A stretch of DNA of 58,676 bases from Thermoleophilia bacterium (GCA_020438485.1 JAGQUM010000013.1:1-58676); one strand, 5' to 3'; shown: positions 40,471 to 49,735, numbered from the stretch's first letter. Notes: generated by a model not told the origin, from the letters alone. A program made the numbers and translations.

Positions 40471-41550
40471 ATGTCCACGCAGCTCGGGGTCATGAAGAAC
40501 GACGGTGAGCTTCGCGCGCTGATCGTGCGCGGCCAGGAACTGGGTTTCCTCGGTCTGGAGGAGGTCGCGGAGGTCCTCGATGGGCTGGGTCTCGACACGG
40601 AGGCCGCCGAGGAGGTCTATCAGCAGCTGGAGGAGGCCGGCATCGACCTGCTGGAGCAGGCCGACGCCAACGCCCGCGCCGCCGAGCACGCCGACGAGTC
40701 CGAGAGGCCCCGCCGCTCCAACACCGTCGTCGAGCAGACCACCGACGCTCTGCAGCTGTTCCTCAAGGACATCGGCCGCGTGCCGCTGCTGACCGCCGCT
40801 GACGAGGTCCGCCTCGCCAAGCGGATCGAGGCCGGAGACCAGGAGGCCAAGCGCCAGATGGTCGAGGCCAACCTGCGCCTCGTGGTGTCGATCGCGAAGG
40901 GGTACCGGGGCCGCGGCCTGCCGTTCCTGGACCTCATCCAGGAGGGCACGCTGGGTTTGGTGCGCGCGGTCGAGAAGTTCGACTGGCGCCGGGGTTTCAA
41001 GTTCTCCACGTACGCGACGTGGTGGATCCGCCAGGCCGTCACCCGCGCCCTGGCCGACAAGGGCCGCACCATCCGCATCCCCGTGCACGTCGTGGAGAAG
41101 CTCAACCAGATCAGCCGCGCCGAGCGCGTGCTCATCGGTCAGCTGGGCCGCGAGCCCACGGTCGCCGAGATCGGCGAGGCCGCCGGCCTGCCGCCGGACG
41201 AGGTCGAGGAGATCCTGCGCAGCGCGCAGCCCACCGTCTCGCTCGAGAAGCCGGTCGGCGAGGAGGAGGAGTCCGAGCTGGGTCGCTTCCTGGCCGACGA
41301 CTCCACGGTGGCCCCCGAGGTGTCGGCCGAGGTCTCCCTTCGCGAGCAGGCCCTGCGCGAGCTGCTGGACCAGCTGAGCTACCGCGAGCGCCGCGTGCTG
41401 GAGCTCCGCTACGGCCTGAGCGGCGAGAAGCCCCGCACGCTCGACGAACTGGGCCGGATGTTCAACGTCACGCGCGAGCGCATCCGCCAGGTCGAGAGCC
41501 AGTCGCTGCAGAAGCTGGCCTCCCTGCCGGACTCGTCCCGGCTGGGGTAG
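40471..41550 (+). CDS. rpoD: Principal RNA polymerase sigma factor (RpoD/SigA, group 1-2)
   Basis: 359 residues. Sigma-1.1-like N-terminus, then region 1.2 ([21 protein letters not shown]), region 2 ([47 protein letters not shown]), region 3 and region 4 ([19 protein letters not shown]). It directs housekeeping transcription. The N-terminus has no long Lys/Ala-rich extension as in many actinobacterial SigA (about 500 residues), so it is short. GGAGG precedes the ATG. Confidence 0.93.
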   Translation: MSTQLGVMKNDGELRALIVRGQELGFLGLEEVAEVLDGLGLDTEAAEEVYQQLEEAGIDLLEQADANARAAEHADESERPRRSNTVVEQTTDALQLFLKDIGRVPLLTAADEVRLAKRIEAGDQEAKRQMVEANLRLVVSIAKGYRGRGLPFLDLIQEGTLGLVRAVEKFDWRRGFKFSTYATWWIRQAVTRALADKGRTIRIPVHVVEKLNQISRAERVLIGQLGREPTVAEIGEAAGLPPDEVEEILRSAQPTVSLEKPVGEEEESELGRFLADDSTVAPEVSAEVSLREQALRELLDQLSYRERRVLELRYGLSGEKPRTLDELGRMFNVTRERIRQVESQSLQKLASLPDSSRLG

Positions 41551-41555
41551 AGCCC

Positions 41556-41592
41556 CGAGGGGGAGTGGCGCAGATCGCGCCCCTCCCCCTCG
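41556..41592. terminator. Strong bidirectional hairpin after rpoD
   Basis: CGAGGGGGAG (41556-41565) pairs with CTCCCCCTCG (41583-41592), with further GGCGC/GCGCC pairing in the loop. Lies between the convergent stops of rpoD and yqgE. Confidence 0.8.
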
Positions 41593-41595
41593 CCG

Positions 41596-42207
41596 TCAGT
41601 TGAGCGCGGGATCGTCCGGCATCAGGGCGATCAGCGCGAACGCTCCCCCCTTGCGCGCCACGACGCGGCGCCACAGGCCGTCGTGGTCGGTCGCGAACAC
41701 GTCGTCAGGCTCGGCCTCCACGTCGATCCACGCTCCCTCGGCGATCTCGCCCTCCAGCTGGCCGGCACCCCACCCCGCGTAGCCGCCGAACGCCCGCGCG
41801 CGGCGCAGCATGGTGGGCAATCCCTCCTCGGGGGTGCGGGGATCCACGATGCCGACGGTGTGCACCACCAGCGTCGACGCCTCCTCGGGCATCAGGTAGT
41901 CGGCCAGCAGGATCACGGCCTCGGGCTGCACGGGGCCGCCCGAGTGGATCACCTCGTCTTCCGCCGTGAGGGACGACAGGGGCTCGGGCACCGCGTCCCG
42001 CACCCGCAGCGTGGTGGGCCGGTTCAGCACCAGGCCCAGCGCCCCCTCCTCGGAGTGCTCGAGCATCAGCACAACGGTGCGGAAGAAGTTCGGATCCAGC
42101 AACTGCGGCCCGGCCACCAGCAGCCTGCCGCGCCGGAAACGCGGCCCGTCGTCGGACGGTGGGACGCTGAGGTCGGGACCGTCAGCCACAACCGCCGCCG
42201 GGGACAA
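41596..42207 (-). CDS. yqgE: YqgE/AlgH-family protein
   Basis: 203 residues. Family marks: RRGRLLVAGPQLLDPNFFRTVVLMLEHSEEGALGLVLNRP and HSGGPVQPE. YqgE proteins are cytoplasmic and of uncertain role. The extra 25 N-terminal residues are Pro/Asp-rich; TTG 42207 is one possible start and a GTG a few codons in is another. Convergent with rpoD. Confidence 0.85.
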   Translation of the reverse strand: MSPAAVVADGPDLSVPPSDDGPRFRRGRLLVAGPQLLDPNFFRTVVLMLEHSEEGALGLVLNRPTTLRVRDAVPEPLSSLTAEDEVIHSGGPVQPEAVILLADYLMPEEASTLVVHTVGIVDPRTPEEGLPTMLRRARAFGGYAGWGAGQLEGEIAEGAWIDVEAEPDDVFATDHDGLWRRVVARKGGAFALIALMPDDPALN

Positions 42208-42260
42208 CCGCCGCCGCGCGGCGGCGGTTCATCGCACGCACGCCGGGCGACGGGTGCGCG

Positions 42261-42518
42261 TTACTCCTGGGCGATGGCCGCCTGCCGGCGCCGCGACTGG
42301 GCCATGTTGATGATGCCGCCCAGCACGCACAGAACGAACGCGACGGCCAGCAGCAGCCAGAACACGTTCATGTGATTCCACAGCCGCTCCTCGGGGCCGA
42401 GGTCGCGGATGCCCCATCCGGTGCAGAACCACACCACGGCGGCGATGACGACGGTGCCCGCCGCCCGGAAGGGCCACGTGATGGGCAGGTAGTACGGGCC
42501 GTCGTTGTGCGAGGCCAT
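42261..42518 (-). CDS. Small two-helix membrane protein
   Basis: 85 residues with two helices (AGTVVIAAVVWFCTGWGI and NVFWLLLAVAFVLCVLGGI). ATG 42518 has AAAGGA six bases upstream. No recognised family. Separated from yqgE by 54 bp. Confidence 0.7.
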   Translation of the reverse strand: MASHNDGPYYLPITWPFRAAGTVVIAAVVWFCTGWGIRDLGPEERLWNHMNVFWLLLAVAFVLCVLGGIINMAQSRRRQAAIAQE

Positions 42519-42648
42519 GCGGGTCCTTTCGGGTCTGCGCAAGAAGAGGTGCTGCTCAGCGCAAGGTACCACGCGCGCCGGAGGTCTCCGGGCCCGCCCA
42601 CCCCTCCGGGCCGGGACGCCTCTCCCGCCTGGCGGGTGACCTGGGTCC

Positions 42649-43569
42649 CTATTCGCGCGGAGGCGGCGGGTTGACCTGCCGGTCGGCCCAGGCCGCGAGG
42701 CCGTCGAGGTTGTCGCGGTGCCAGCCGAGCCAGTCCCACAGCTCCCGGGCGGGACCCTCCGAGACGGCCGACTCCATCGGCACCTCGGCAACCACGCGCG
42801 CCGCGGCCCCCTGGGCGCCGCCCTCGCGGAAGCCCGCCAGCGCGGCCTCCCCCATGCGCGCCCACAGGGAGTCGGCGACGTCGAACACGCCGCGCCCGGC
42901 CGAAGGCGCGCCGAAGTGCGACACCCCCACGATCGCCGGGTCCAGCCCCCGCAGGCGGGCGATGCTGGCGCGGGCGGCCTCCACGTCGATGTCGGCCGGC
43001 GGCGTGCTGGGATACAGGCCCGCGCCGCGCAGCTCGACGCCCAGCGCATCGCCGGCCATCAGCGTGCCCTCACCGGCCTCGAGCACCGACATGTGGTGCT
43101 TGGCGTGACCCGGCGTCTCGTACATCACCAGCCGCACCCCGCCGCCTAGGTCCACCTCGTGCCCGTCGGGCGCCTCCACGATGCGCTCGGCGGGGGTCGG
43201 GGCCAGGCCCCCGTACACGGGGGCCATGTCGCCGTAGACCACGTGGGACGCGGTGACCAGCCGCTGGGGGTCGGCCAAGTGGCGCACGCCGCGCCGGTGC
43301 ACGTGCACGCGCGCGCGGGGAAAGGCCGCGGCCAGGTCGCCCGTGCCGCCGCAGTGGTCCAGGTGGATATGGGTCAGCACGATCTCGGCGAGGTCGTCGG
43401 GGCCGACGCCCGCGGCGTGGAGCGCGTCTCTCACCGTCGCGGCGCTCGTCTGGGCCCCGGGGTCCACGATCGCCACGCGGTCGCCCCGGACGACGCAGCA
43501 CCCGGTGAGGCCCTCCCTCCCGGCCAGCAACGTGTCGATGATGCCGATGTGCGGCGCGAACTCGATCAT
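42649..43569 (-). CDS. Metallo-beta-lactamase-fold hydrolase
   Basis: 306 residues. The zinc motif THIHLDHCGG near residue 70, then GHAKHHMSV (third His), AGDALGVEL (bridging Asp) and SHFGAPSAG (last His) are all in place. A glyoxalase II/quorum-lactonase-like hydrolase; substrate unknown. The C-terminal helices are typical of the subgroup. ATG 43569 is only 27 bp from rpiA on the other strand. Confidence 0.88.
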   Translation of the reverse strand: MIEFAPHIGIIDTLLAGREGLTGCCVVRGDRVAIVDPGAQTSAATVRDALHAAGVGPDDLAEIVLTHIHLDHCGGTGDLAAAFPRARVHVHRRGVRHLADPQRLVTASHVVYGDMAPVYGGLAPTPAERIVEAPDGHEVDLGGGVRLVMYETPGHAKHHMSVLEAGEGTLMAGDALGVELRGAGLYPSTPPADIDVEAARASIARLRGLDPAIVGVSHFGAPSAGRGVFDVADSLWARMGEAALAGFREGGAQGAAARVVAEVPMESAVSEGPARELWDWLGWHRDNLDGLAAWADRQVNPPPPRE

Positions 43570-43584
43570 GGGCCGAGTTTCGCA

Positions 43585-43590
43585 TACGCT
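43585..43590 (+). promoter_or_regulatory. -10 hexamer of a probable leaderless promoter (rpiA)
   Basis: TACGCT ends 6 nt before ATG 43597, within the 27-bp gap from the divergent metallo-hydrolase. Confidence 0.45.
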
Positions 43591-43596
43591 CCGGTC

Positions 43597-44289
43597 ATGG
43601 ACGACGCCACGAGACAGAGGGCCTGGGACGCCGCGGGGGCCGCGGCGGCCGCGCTGGTCGAGGACGGAATGCAGGTGGGGCTGGGCACCGGTCGGGCCGC
43701 CGCCGCGGGCGTGCGGGCGCTGGCGCGACGCGTGACCGATGAGGGCCTATCGGTGACGACGGTGGCCACGTCGCTGCAGACCGAGGCCCTGGCGCGGGAG
43801 CTCGGCCTCACGCTGGCGCCCCTCTCGCGCGCGTGCGAGATCGCGTTCGACGGCGCTGACGTCGTCACCCCCACGGGCCTGGTCATCAAGGGCGCGGGCG
43901 GCGCGCTGGTGCGCGAGCGCGTGGTCGACGACACGGCCGGGCGCTTCATCGTGCTGGTCGACGAACCCAAGGTGGCGAGCCACCCCTCGTCGTGGGGAAC
44001 GCTGCCCGTCGCCGTGCTGCCGTTCGCGGCCGACTATGTGGCGGCGCAGCTGGCCGACCTGGCGCCCACCCGAAGGCCCGACCACAGCGACGACAACCTG
44101 GTGGTGCTCGACCTGCGGCCGCCGCAGGGGGCCGCATGGCATCCCATCATGGCCCGCGTCCGGGCGCTGCCGGGCGTGGTCGACGCCGGCCTGTTCGACG
44201 TGGCAACGGAGGACGTGTTCGTGGGCGAGCCCGACGGCACGTGCCGGACGCTGGCCGAGCTCATCGCGGAGGGGCACACGTTCGGCTGA
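43597..44289 (+). CDS. rpiA: Ribose-5-phosphate isomerase A
   Basis: 230 residues. RpiA marks: QVGLGTGRAAAAGVRAL, AFDGADVVTPTGLVIKGAGGALVREKVV-type block, and DEPKVASHP. Interconverts ribose-5-phosphate and ribulose-5-phosphate in the pentose-phosphate pathway. The usual GTGST is GTGRA here. A hairpin at 44298-44315 follows. Confidence 0.9.
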   Translation: MDDATRQRAWDAAGAAAAALVEDGMQVGLGTGRAAAAGVRALARRVTDEGLSVTTVATSLQTEALARELGLTLAPLSRACEIAFDGADVVTPTGLVIKGAGGALVRERVVDDTAGRFIVLVDEPKVASHPSSWGTLPVAVLPFAADYVAAQLADLAPTRRPDHSDDNLVVLDLRPPQGAAWHPIMARVRALPGVVDAGLFDVATEDVFVGEPDGTCRTLAELIAEGHTFG

Positions 44290-44297
44290 CGTCCCCC

Positions 44298-44315
44298 GGG
44301 GCCGCAACCGGCCCT
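44298..44315 (+). terminator. Hairpin after rpiA
   Basis: GGGGCCG-CAAC-CGGCCCT, a 7-bp stem with a 4-base loop, 8 bp after the rpiA stop. No T tract. Confidence 0.4.
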
Positions 44316-44339
44316 CGACCCGCGACCCCGTGCAGCGGA

Positions 44340-44345
44340 TAGCGT
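44340..44345 (+). promoter_or_regulatory. -10 hexamer of a probable leaderless promoter (murT operon)
   Basis: TAGCGT ends 8 nt before ATG 44354 of murT; no Shine-Dalgarno is visible. Confidence 0.4.
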
Positions 44346-44353
44346 TGGACCCG

Positions 44354-45730
44354 ATGCGCCACGCCCTCGCCGTCCCGATCGCCCGCGCCGCGGGGACGCT
44401 GTCGCGCCGCCTGGGCCGTGGGGGCGGCACCGCGCTTCCCGGCAAGGTCGTGCTGCGCCTCAGCCCGCGCGCCGTGGAGCACCTCGGGGCGGGCCTGCGT
44501 GGCGGCACGGTGTGCGTGTCGGCCACCAACGGCAAGACCACGACGTGCCGACTGCTGGCGGCCGCGCTGACCTGCGACGGGTCGGCATTGGTGGCGAACC
44601 CCGCGGGTGCGAACCTGATGAGCGGCGTGGCCGCCGCGCTGATGGCCGGCCGGCGCGGGCGGCCGCGACCGGACCGGGCGCTATTCGAGGTGGACGAGGC
44701 GGCGTTGCCCGAGGTGGTGCGCCAGCTCCGGCCCCACGCCCTGGTGCTGATGAACCTGTTCCGCGACCAGCTGGACCGCTACGGCGAGCTCGAGACCGTC
44801 GCGGCGGCGTGGCGCAGGATGGTCGACGACCTCCCGCCACAGACCACGCTGGTGCTGAACGCCGACGACCCCGCCGTCGCCGACCTGGGCCGCAGGCGAT
44901 CGAGCGTCGTGTACTTCGGGGTGGACGACCCCACCGTCGCGACCCGCGAGGTTTCCCACGCATCCGACTCCACCCGGTGCCTCGTGTGTGCCCAGCCCCT
45001 CGAGTACGCGCGGGTCACGCTGGGCCACATGGGCGCGTGGCGCTGCCCCTCGTGCGGCGACGCGCGCCCCGCCCCGACGGTGCGGGCCACGCGGGTGAGC
45101 ATCGACTCCACCCGCGGCCAGAGCATCGAATGGGCGACGCCGCGCGGCACGGCGTCAGCCACCCTGACGCTGCCGGGTGTGCACAACGCGTACAACGCGA
45201 CGGCCGCTCTGGCGGCGGCGCTGACCCTCGGCGTGGCGCCCGCCGCGGCGGCCACGGCGATGGGCCGCGCCGGGGCCGCGTTCGGCCGGGGCGAGCGCAT
45301 CCGCGTGCACGGGCGCGACCTGGTGATGCTGCTGGCCAAGAACCCGGCGGGTGCCAACACCACGGTGCGGACGCTGCTGGGCGACCGCGACCCGCTGCAC
45401 CTGCTGGTGGCGCTCAACGATCGCACGGCCGACGGGCAGGACGTCAGCTGGATCTGGGACGTGGACTACGAGCCACTGCTGGACCACATCGACGTGCTCA
45501 CCGTGACGGGCGACCGCGCACACGACATGGCCCTGCGGTTCGTCTACGCGGGCCTGCCCCGGGAGCGGGTGCGGGTGGTCGAGAACCCGTCGCGGGCGCT
45601 GGACGCCGCTCTCGCGGGGGTGCCGGACGACCGTCCGCTGTACGTGCTGCCGACGTACACGGCGATGCTGAGCCTGCGGGCCGAGCTGGTGCGCCGCGGC
45701 GTGGCGCGGGAGTTCTGGCGCGATGCGTGA
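44354..45730 (+). CDS. murT: Lipid II isoglutaminyl synthase subunit MurT
   Basis: 458 residues. Mur-ligase fold with the ATP motif VSATNGKTTTCRLLA, FEVDEAALPEV and KNPAGANTTVRTLL. A four-Cys zinc ribbon (CLVCAQP and CPSCGDA) is typical of MurT. With GatD it amidates the D-Glu of lipid II to D-isoglutamine. Leaderless-type start. Overlaps the next gene by 8 bp. Confidence 0.93.
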   Translation: MRHALAVPIARAAGTLSRRLGRGGGTALPGKVVLRLSPRAVEHLGAGLRGGTVCVSATNGKTTTCRLLAAALTCDGSALVANPAGANLMSGVAAALMAGRRGRPRPDRALFEVDEAALPEVVRQLRPHALVLMNLFRDQLDRYGELETVAAAWRRMVDDLPPQTTLVLNADDPAVADLGRRRSSVVYFGVDDPTVATREVSHASDSTRCLVCAQPLEYARVTLGHMGAWRCPSCGDARPAPTVRATRVSIDSTRGQSIEWATPRGTASATLTLPGVHNAYNATAALAAALTLGVAPAAAATAMGRAGAAFGRGERIRVHGRDLVMLLAKNPAGANTTVRTLLGDRDPLHLLVALNDRTADGQDVSWIWDVDYEPLLDHIDVLTVTGDRAHDMALRFVYAGLPRERVRVVENPSRALDAALAGVPDDRPLYVLPTYTAMLSLRAELVRRGVAREFWRDA

Positions 45731-46493
45731 CGCCGACGCGGCCCGGGCGTTCGCGGCCGAGCACGCCCACTACACCGACGACCTGCCGCTGTGGCGGGCC
45801 GTAGCCCGCGAGCGCGGCGGCCCCGTGCTGGACCTCGGGTGCGCCACGGGCCGTGTCGCGGTCGAGTTGGCGGGCGACGGCGCCGACGTGTGGGCGCTCG
45901 ACGGCGACCCGCACATGCTTTCCGAGCTCCGCCGTTTGGCCGGGGCACGCGGAGCGCACGTCGCCGCCCGCATCCACGCCGTCGCCGGCGACATGCGGGA
46001 CTTCTCCCTCGACGTGCGCTTCCCCCTGGCGATCTGCGCCATGAACACGCTGCAGGTGCTCACGGAGCCCGCCGACCAGCTGGCCTGCCTGGAGCGCGTG
46101 CGCGCCCATCTGGCCGACGGCGGCGAGTTCTGGTTCGACGTATCCATGCCCGACGTGGCCGACATCCTCGACGCCATGGGCCTGGTGCGTGCCGACGCCG
46201 AGCACGCCGACCCGTCCATGGGCGAGCGATGGCTGCATTCGTCCTGGTACGAGGCGTACGACCCGGTGACCCAGACGGCCGCGTACTGCCTGAGGGTCGA
46301 CCACGTGGCCGCCGACGGCATCACGCGCACGTCCGTGCGCCGCCACGAGGTGCACCTCTACACGCCGTCCGAGCTGGCGCACCTGCTGGCCCGGGCGGGG
46401 TTCGGCGTGCTCGAGGCGTGGGGCGGGTTCGCGGGCGAGCCGCTGGGCGACGGTGCCGGGCACCAGGTTTACCGCTGCGGGGTGGCCGAGTGA
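45723..46493 (+). CDS. SAM-dependent methyltransferase inserted between murT and gatD
   Basis: 256 residues. Class I methyltransferase: motif I PVLDLGCATGRVAVELAGDG near residue 38, acidic ALDGDPHML, and the MNTLQVL region. Starts inside the murT end and its stop overlaps the gatD start, so the three are a single coupled unit. MurT and GatD are normally adjacent; a methyltransferase between them might modify the wall precursor or lipid carrier, but that is a guess. Confidence 0.85.
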   Translation: MRDADAARAFAAEHAHYTDDLPLWRAVARERGGPVLDLGCATGRVAVELAGDGADVWALDGDPHMLSELRRLAGARGAHVAARIHAVAGDMRDFSLDVRFPLAICAMNTLQVLTEPADQLACLERVRAHLADGGEFWFDVSMPDVADILDAMGLVRADAEHADPSMGERWLHSSWYEAYDPVTQTAAYCLRVDHVAADGITRTSVRRHEVHLYTPSELAHLLARAGFGVLEAWGGFAGEPLGDGAGHQVYRCGVAE

Positions 46494-47227
46494 GCACCGT
46501 CCGTCTGTGCCACCTCTACCCCGCCGAGATGAGCATCTACGCCGACCGCGGAAACATCGCCGTGCTGCGCCGGCGCCTGGAGTGGCGTGGCATGACCCTC
46601 GAGGTCACCGGGGCGGGCCTGGGCGAGCCGATCGACGACACGTTCGACGTCTACTACCTGGGAGGCGGCCAGGATCGTGACCAGGAGGTCGTCGCGGCCG
46701 ACCTGGGCCCCACGAAGGCCGACGCGCTGCGCAGCGCCACGGACGACGGTGCCGTGTTCCTGGCGGTCTGCGGCGGGTACCAGCTCGCCGGCCACGGGTA
46801 CACCGGCGTGGACGGATCGCGCATGCCGGGCATCGGGCTCCTCGACGTCGACACCGTCGCGTCCACCGGGCCGCGCCTCATCGGCGACGTCATCATCGAC
46901 GCCGAGCTGGACGGCGTCCATCGGCGGCTCGTGGGGTTCGAGAACCACGCCGGCCGCACGTCGCTGGGCGACGTCCGTCCCCTCGGGAGGGTGGTGCACG
47001 GCCACGGCAACGACGGGGCGAGCGGCGGCGAGGGCGCGACCCGCGACCACATCATCGGCACGTACCTCCACGGGCCGCTGCTTCCGAAGAACCCGGCGCT
47101 GGCCGACGCGGTGCTCGGCTGGGCGCTGGGCCACGCGGGCCACGACGCGGCGCTGGAGCCCCTGGACGACGCGCTGGAGACCCGCGCCCACGCCGTGGCC
47201 GCCTCCCGCGCCGGGGTGCGGCGCTAG
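46490..47227 (+). CDS. gatD: Lipid II isoglutaminyl synthase glutaminase subunit GatD
   Basis: 245 residues. CobB/CobQ-type amidotransferase: HLYPAEMSIYADRGNI at the start, the nucleophile Cys in AVCGGYQLAGHGY, and the His in GTYLHGPLLPKNP. Releases ammonia from Gln for MurT. GTG overlaps the methyltransferase stop (GTGA). Confidence 0.93.
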   Translation: MSTVRLCHLYPAEMSIYADRGNIAVLRRRLEWRGMTLEVTGAGLGEPIDDTFDVYYLGGGQDRDQEVVAADLGPTKADALRSATDDGAVFLAVCGGYQLAGHGYTGVDGSRMPGIGLLDVDTVASTGPRLIGDVIIDAELDGVHRRLVGFENHAGRTSLGDVRPLGRVVHGHGNDGASGGEGATRDHIIGTYLHGPLLPKNPALADAVLGWALGHAGHDAALEPLDDALETRAHAVAASRAGVRR

Positions 47228-47521
47228 GCACCCCCGCGGGGTCATCAGCCCGTCAGGATCTGCGCCACGCGGACGGACGGCGCGGGCCGTGCCGGGGGTG
47301 CGAGCGCGTCGTCGCAGGTGTGGGTGGGGGTTTCGTCCCACGTCCCGTACGGCCGGGGCCGCGGTGGGGATCACGCTCGGCGGGGCCACCGGCACCCACG
47401 GGGTACCCGGGCACGCCGGCCGCCGCGTGGATGCCCCCGGGCGGCTCCATGGCGCCGCCCGGGAAGGGGTCGTTCCGGACGTCGACCGGCACGGGAGCGG
47501 TCCTCCCGCACCCCTGCTTCC
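47228..47521. other. 294-bp region without a gene
   Basis: Between gatD and the dut stop. Frames on both strands are open but Pro/Gly/Arg-rich and lack starts or ribosome sites. One minus-strand frame ends in a natural-looking PSVRVAQILTG but has no initiator; it could be a remnant. Confidence 0.5.
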
Positions 47522-47962
47522 TCATGAGGTGCCGCTCGACCCGAAGCCACCCTCGCCCCGGCTGTCCGAGCCGGGCAGGACGTCGACCTCCACCGCGTCC
47601 CCCGCCCACACCGGCACCAGCACGAGCTGGGCGACGCGCGAGCCCGCCTCCAGCACCACGTCCTCGTCGCCGTGGTTGACGAGCAGCACGATCACCTCGC
47701 CGCGGTATCCCGCGTCGATGAGGCCGGGGGCGTTCGTGACGGTGACGCCGTGCTTTCGCGCCAGGCCCGAACGCGGCATGACCAGCCCACCCCACCCCTC
47801 CGGAACGGCGATCCCCAGGCCGGTGCCGGCCTCCGCGCGGCCCCGCGCCGGCACCGTCACCGCCCGCGTGCACGCCAGGTCGAGCCCCGCGTCCCACGGG
47901 TGGGCGCGTACCGGGACCCGGGCGTCCGGGTGCAGGCGGCGGACCGGCAGCGGCGGCGTCAT
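47522..47962 (-). CDS. dut: Deoxyuridine 5'-triphosphate nucleotidohydrolase
   Basis: 146 residues. The five trimeric dUTPase motifs are present: DAGLDLAC, PRSGLARKHG, NAPGLIDAGYRGE, GSRVAQLVLVPV and the C-terminal RGEGGFGSSG. Turns dUTP into dUMP and pyrophosphate. TACGCT lies seven bases before ATG 47962, a leaderless-type start. Confidence 0.95.
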   Translation of the reverse strand: MTPPLPVRRLHPDARVPVRAHPWDAGLDLACTRAVTVPARGRAEAGTGLGIAVPEGWGGLVMPRSGLARKHGVTVTNAPGLIDAGYRGEVIVLLVNHGDEDVVLEAGSRVAQLVLVPVWAGDAVEVDVLPGSDSRGEGGFGSSGTS

Positions 47963-48169
47963 CGGCGGGAGCGTACCCGCCGACGGCGCCGCCGGGCCTG
48001 GCCCCGCGAGCCCTCGTCACCCGGCGGGCCGGTGACGCGGCTGACGGATGGGGCGCCGATGGTGGTCCGGTGGCGGCCAACGGCGAGGACCGAGCCGGTG
48101 CCGGCCGGACCACCATCGACAACGTGCGTGGTCAGTGCACCCCGCGTCGCGAGTCGGAGGCCCGCGGCA
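47963..48169. other. Intergenic region between dut and the efflux gene
   Basis: Holds the dut -10 box (47970-47975) and the second copy of an 18-bp sequence (CCATCGACAACGTGCGTG, 48113-48130). No convincing gene. Confidence 0.4.
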
Positions 48170-49735
48170 CTAGTGGACCATCACCGGCTCGCCGGCCTGC
48201 TCGTCGTCCTCGCCGACGACGCGCACGTGGTGGGACTCCGGCCTGCGGGGCAGCATCAGCGCCGGTATGAGCGCGAATGCCACGAGCGCCAGCGCCACCC
48301 AGAACGTGGTGCCGAACGCGGACGCTGCCTGCGATAGCCCCTCCATCATCCCGCGGGGGCCCAGCTGCTGCGCCACCGCGGGGTCGCGCTGGGCCGCGAT
48401 GGCCGGCAGCGCCAGGTCGGCGTCCTTCAGGTGGCTGGTGAGGATCACCGACATCAGTGCCACGCCGACCGAGCTGGCGATCTGCTGGTTGATGTTCAGC
48501 AGGGTCGACCCGCGGGCCACCTGGTGGGGCTTCAGCGCCCGCATCGCCGACGTGAACAGCGGCATCGTGACGCAGCCCATGCCGAGACCGATCAGGAAGA
48601 GCGTGCCCATGATCTGCCAGTACGGAGTGCCCGCGCCGACGTGGGCCAGCAGGAAGATGCCGACGCACACCACGCCGATACCGACGGGGACGATGCGACC
48701 GATGGGCATCCGGTCGCTGAGCCGCCCGACCAGCGGCATGGTCAGCATCGCGCCGATGCCCTGGGGCGCCACCAGCAGGCCCGCGTGCAGCGTGGACTCG
48801 CCGCGCACCTCCTGGAAGTACGTCGGCACCAGCAGCAGGCCGCCGAAGAACGCCGAGATGTAGGCGAACAGCGTGATCATCGGCACGGTCAGCGTCCGCT
48901 CGCGCAGCATCCGCAGATCCAGCAGCGGGTGGTCGGCGCGCAGGGCGTGGACCACGAACAGCGCCATGAGCGCCAGCCCGATACCGGCGGGGACCCACAC
49001 CCACGGATCGGCCGCCGTGCCCTTCTCGGGGATGGACGAGACGCCGAACAGGAACGACGCGAGGCCGGGAGACAGCAGCGCCATGCCCAGGAAGTCGAAC
49101 GACTCGGACGGCTTCGCCTCGTCGGCGGGCAGCGCCCACCAGGCGTACGCCAGCGCGATGATGCCGACGGGCAGGTTCACCAGGAAGATCCAGTGCCACG
49201 AGACGGCCTCGATGAGCCAGCCGCCCAGCACCGGCCCGAGGATGGGGCCCAGCAGGATCGGGATGCCGAGGATCGCCATCAGGCGGCCCATGCGGTACGG
49301 GCCCGCGGCGCGCGTCAGGATGGTCATGCCCAGGGGCATCAGCATGCCGCCGCCGAGGCCCTGGACCACGCGGAACGCGATCAGCGCGTTCATGTCCCAG
49401 GCGGTGGCGCACAGCACGGAGCCGACGGTGAACATGGCGATGGCGGCGATGTAGAGGCGCTTCGTGCCGAACCGGTCGGCCGCCCACCCCGTGAGCGGGA
49501 TCACCGTGGCAAGGGCCAGCGTGTACGCCGTGACGCTCCACGCGGCGTGCGAATACGTCAGCGGGGCGCCGGGATCCCCGAACACCTGCTGGAACGTGGG
49601 GAGCGCAACGTTCACGATGGTCATGTCGAGGATCGACATGATGATGCCCAGGACGACGACGCCGGCGATCCTCAGCACGGCCGCGTCGATGCCCCGGTCC
49701 TCGGGGGGATGGGTCGCCCCCGTCTCCTGGCTCAT
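48170..49735 (-). CDS. DHA2-family drug efflux transporter (MFS, 14 helices)
   Basis: 521 residues. MFS marks are LDMTIVNVALPTF near residue 37, GWAADRFGTKRLYI (motif A), and RVVQGLGGGMLMPLGMTIL; the 14-helix layout matches EmrB/QacA-type transporters. It would export hydrophobic compounds by proton exchange. The ATG overlaps the MarR stop (ATGA), so the two are one operon. Confidence 0.9.
   Translation of the reverse strand: MSQETGATHPPEDRGIDAAVLRIAGVVVLGIIMSILDMTIVNVALPTFQQVFGDPGAPLTYSHAAWSVTAYTLALATVIPLTGWAADRFGTKRLYIAAIAMFTVGSVLCATAWDMNALIAFRVVQGLGGGMLMPLGMTILTRAAGPYRMGRLMAILGIPILLGPILGPVLGGWLIEAVSWHWIFLVNLPVGIIALAYAWWALPADEAKPSESFDFLGMALLSPGLASFLFGVSSIPEKGTAADPWVWVPAGIGLALMALFVVHALRADHPLLDLRMLRERTLTVPMITLFAYISAFFGGLLLVPTYFQEVRGESTLHAGLLVAPQGIGAMLTMPLVGRLSDRMPIGRIVPVGIGVVCVGIFLLAHVGAGTPYWQIMGTLFLIGLGMGCVTMPLFTSAMRALKPHQVARGSTLLNINQQIASSVGVALMSVILTSHLKDADLALPAIAAQRDPAVAQQLGPRGMMEGLSQAASAFGTTFWVALALVAFALIPALMLPRRPESHHVRVVGEDDEQAGEPVMVH

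Noticed and set aside
47253-47520. Possible Gly/Pro-rich gene on the minus strand between gatD and dut
   Set aside because: No start plus ribosome site, and the natural-looking end lies in a frame without any initiator.
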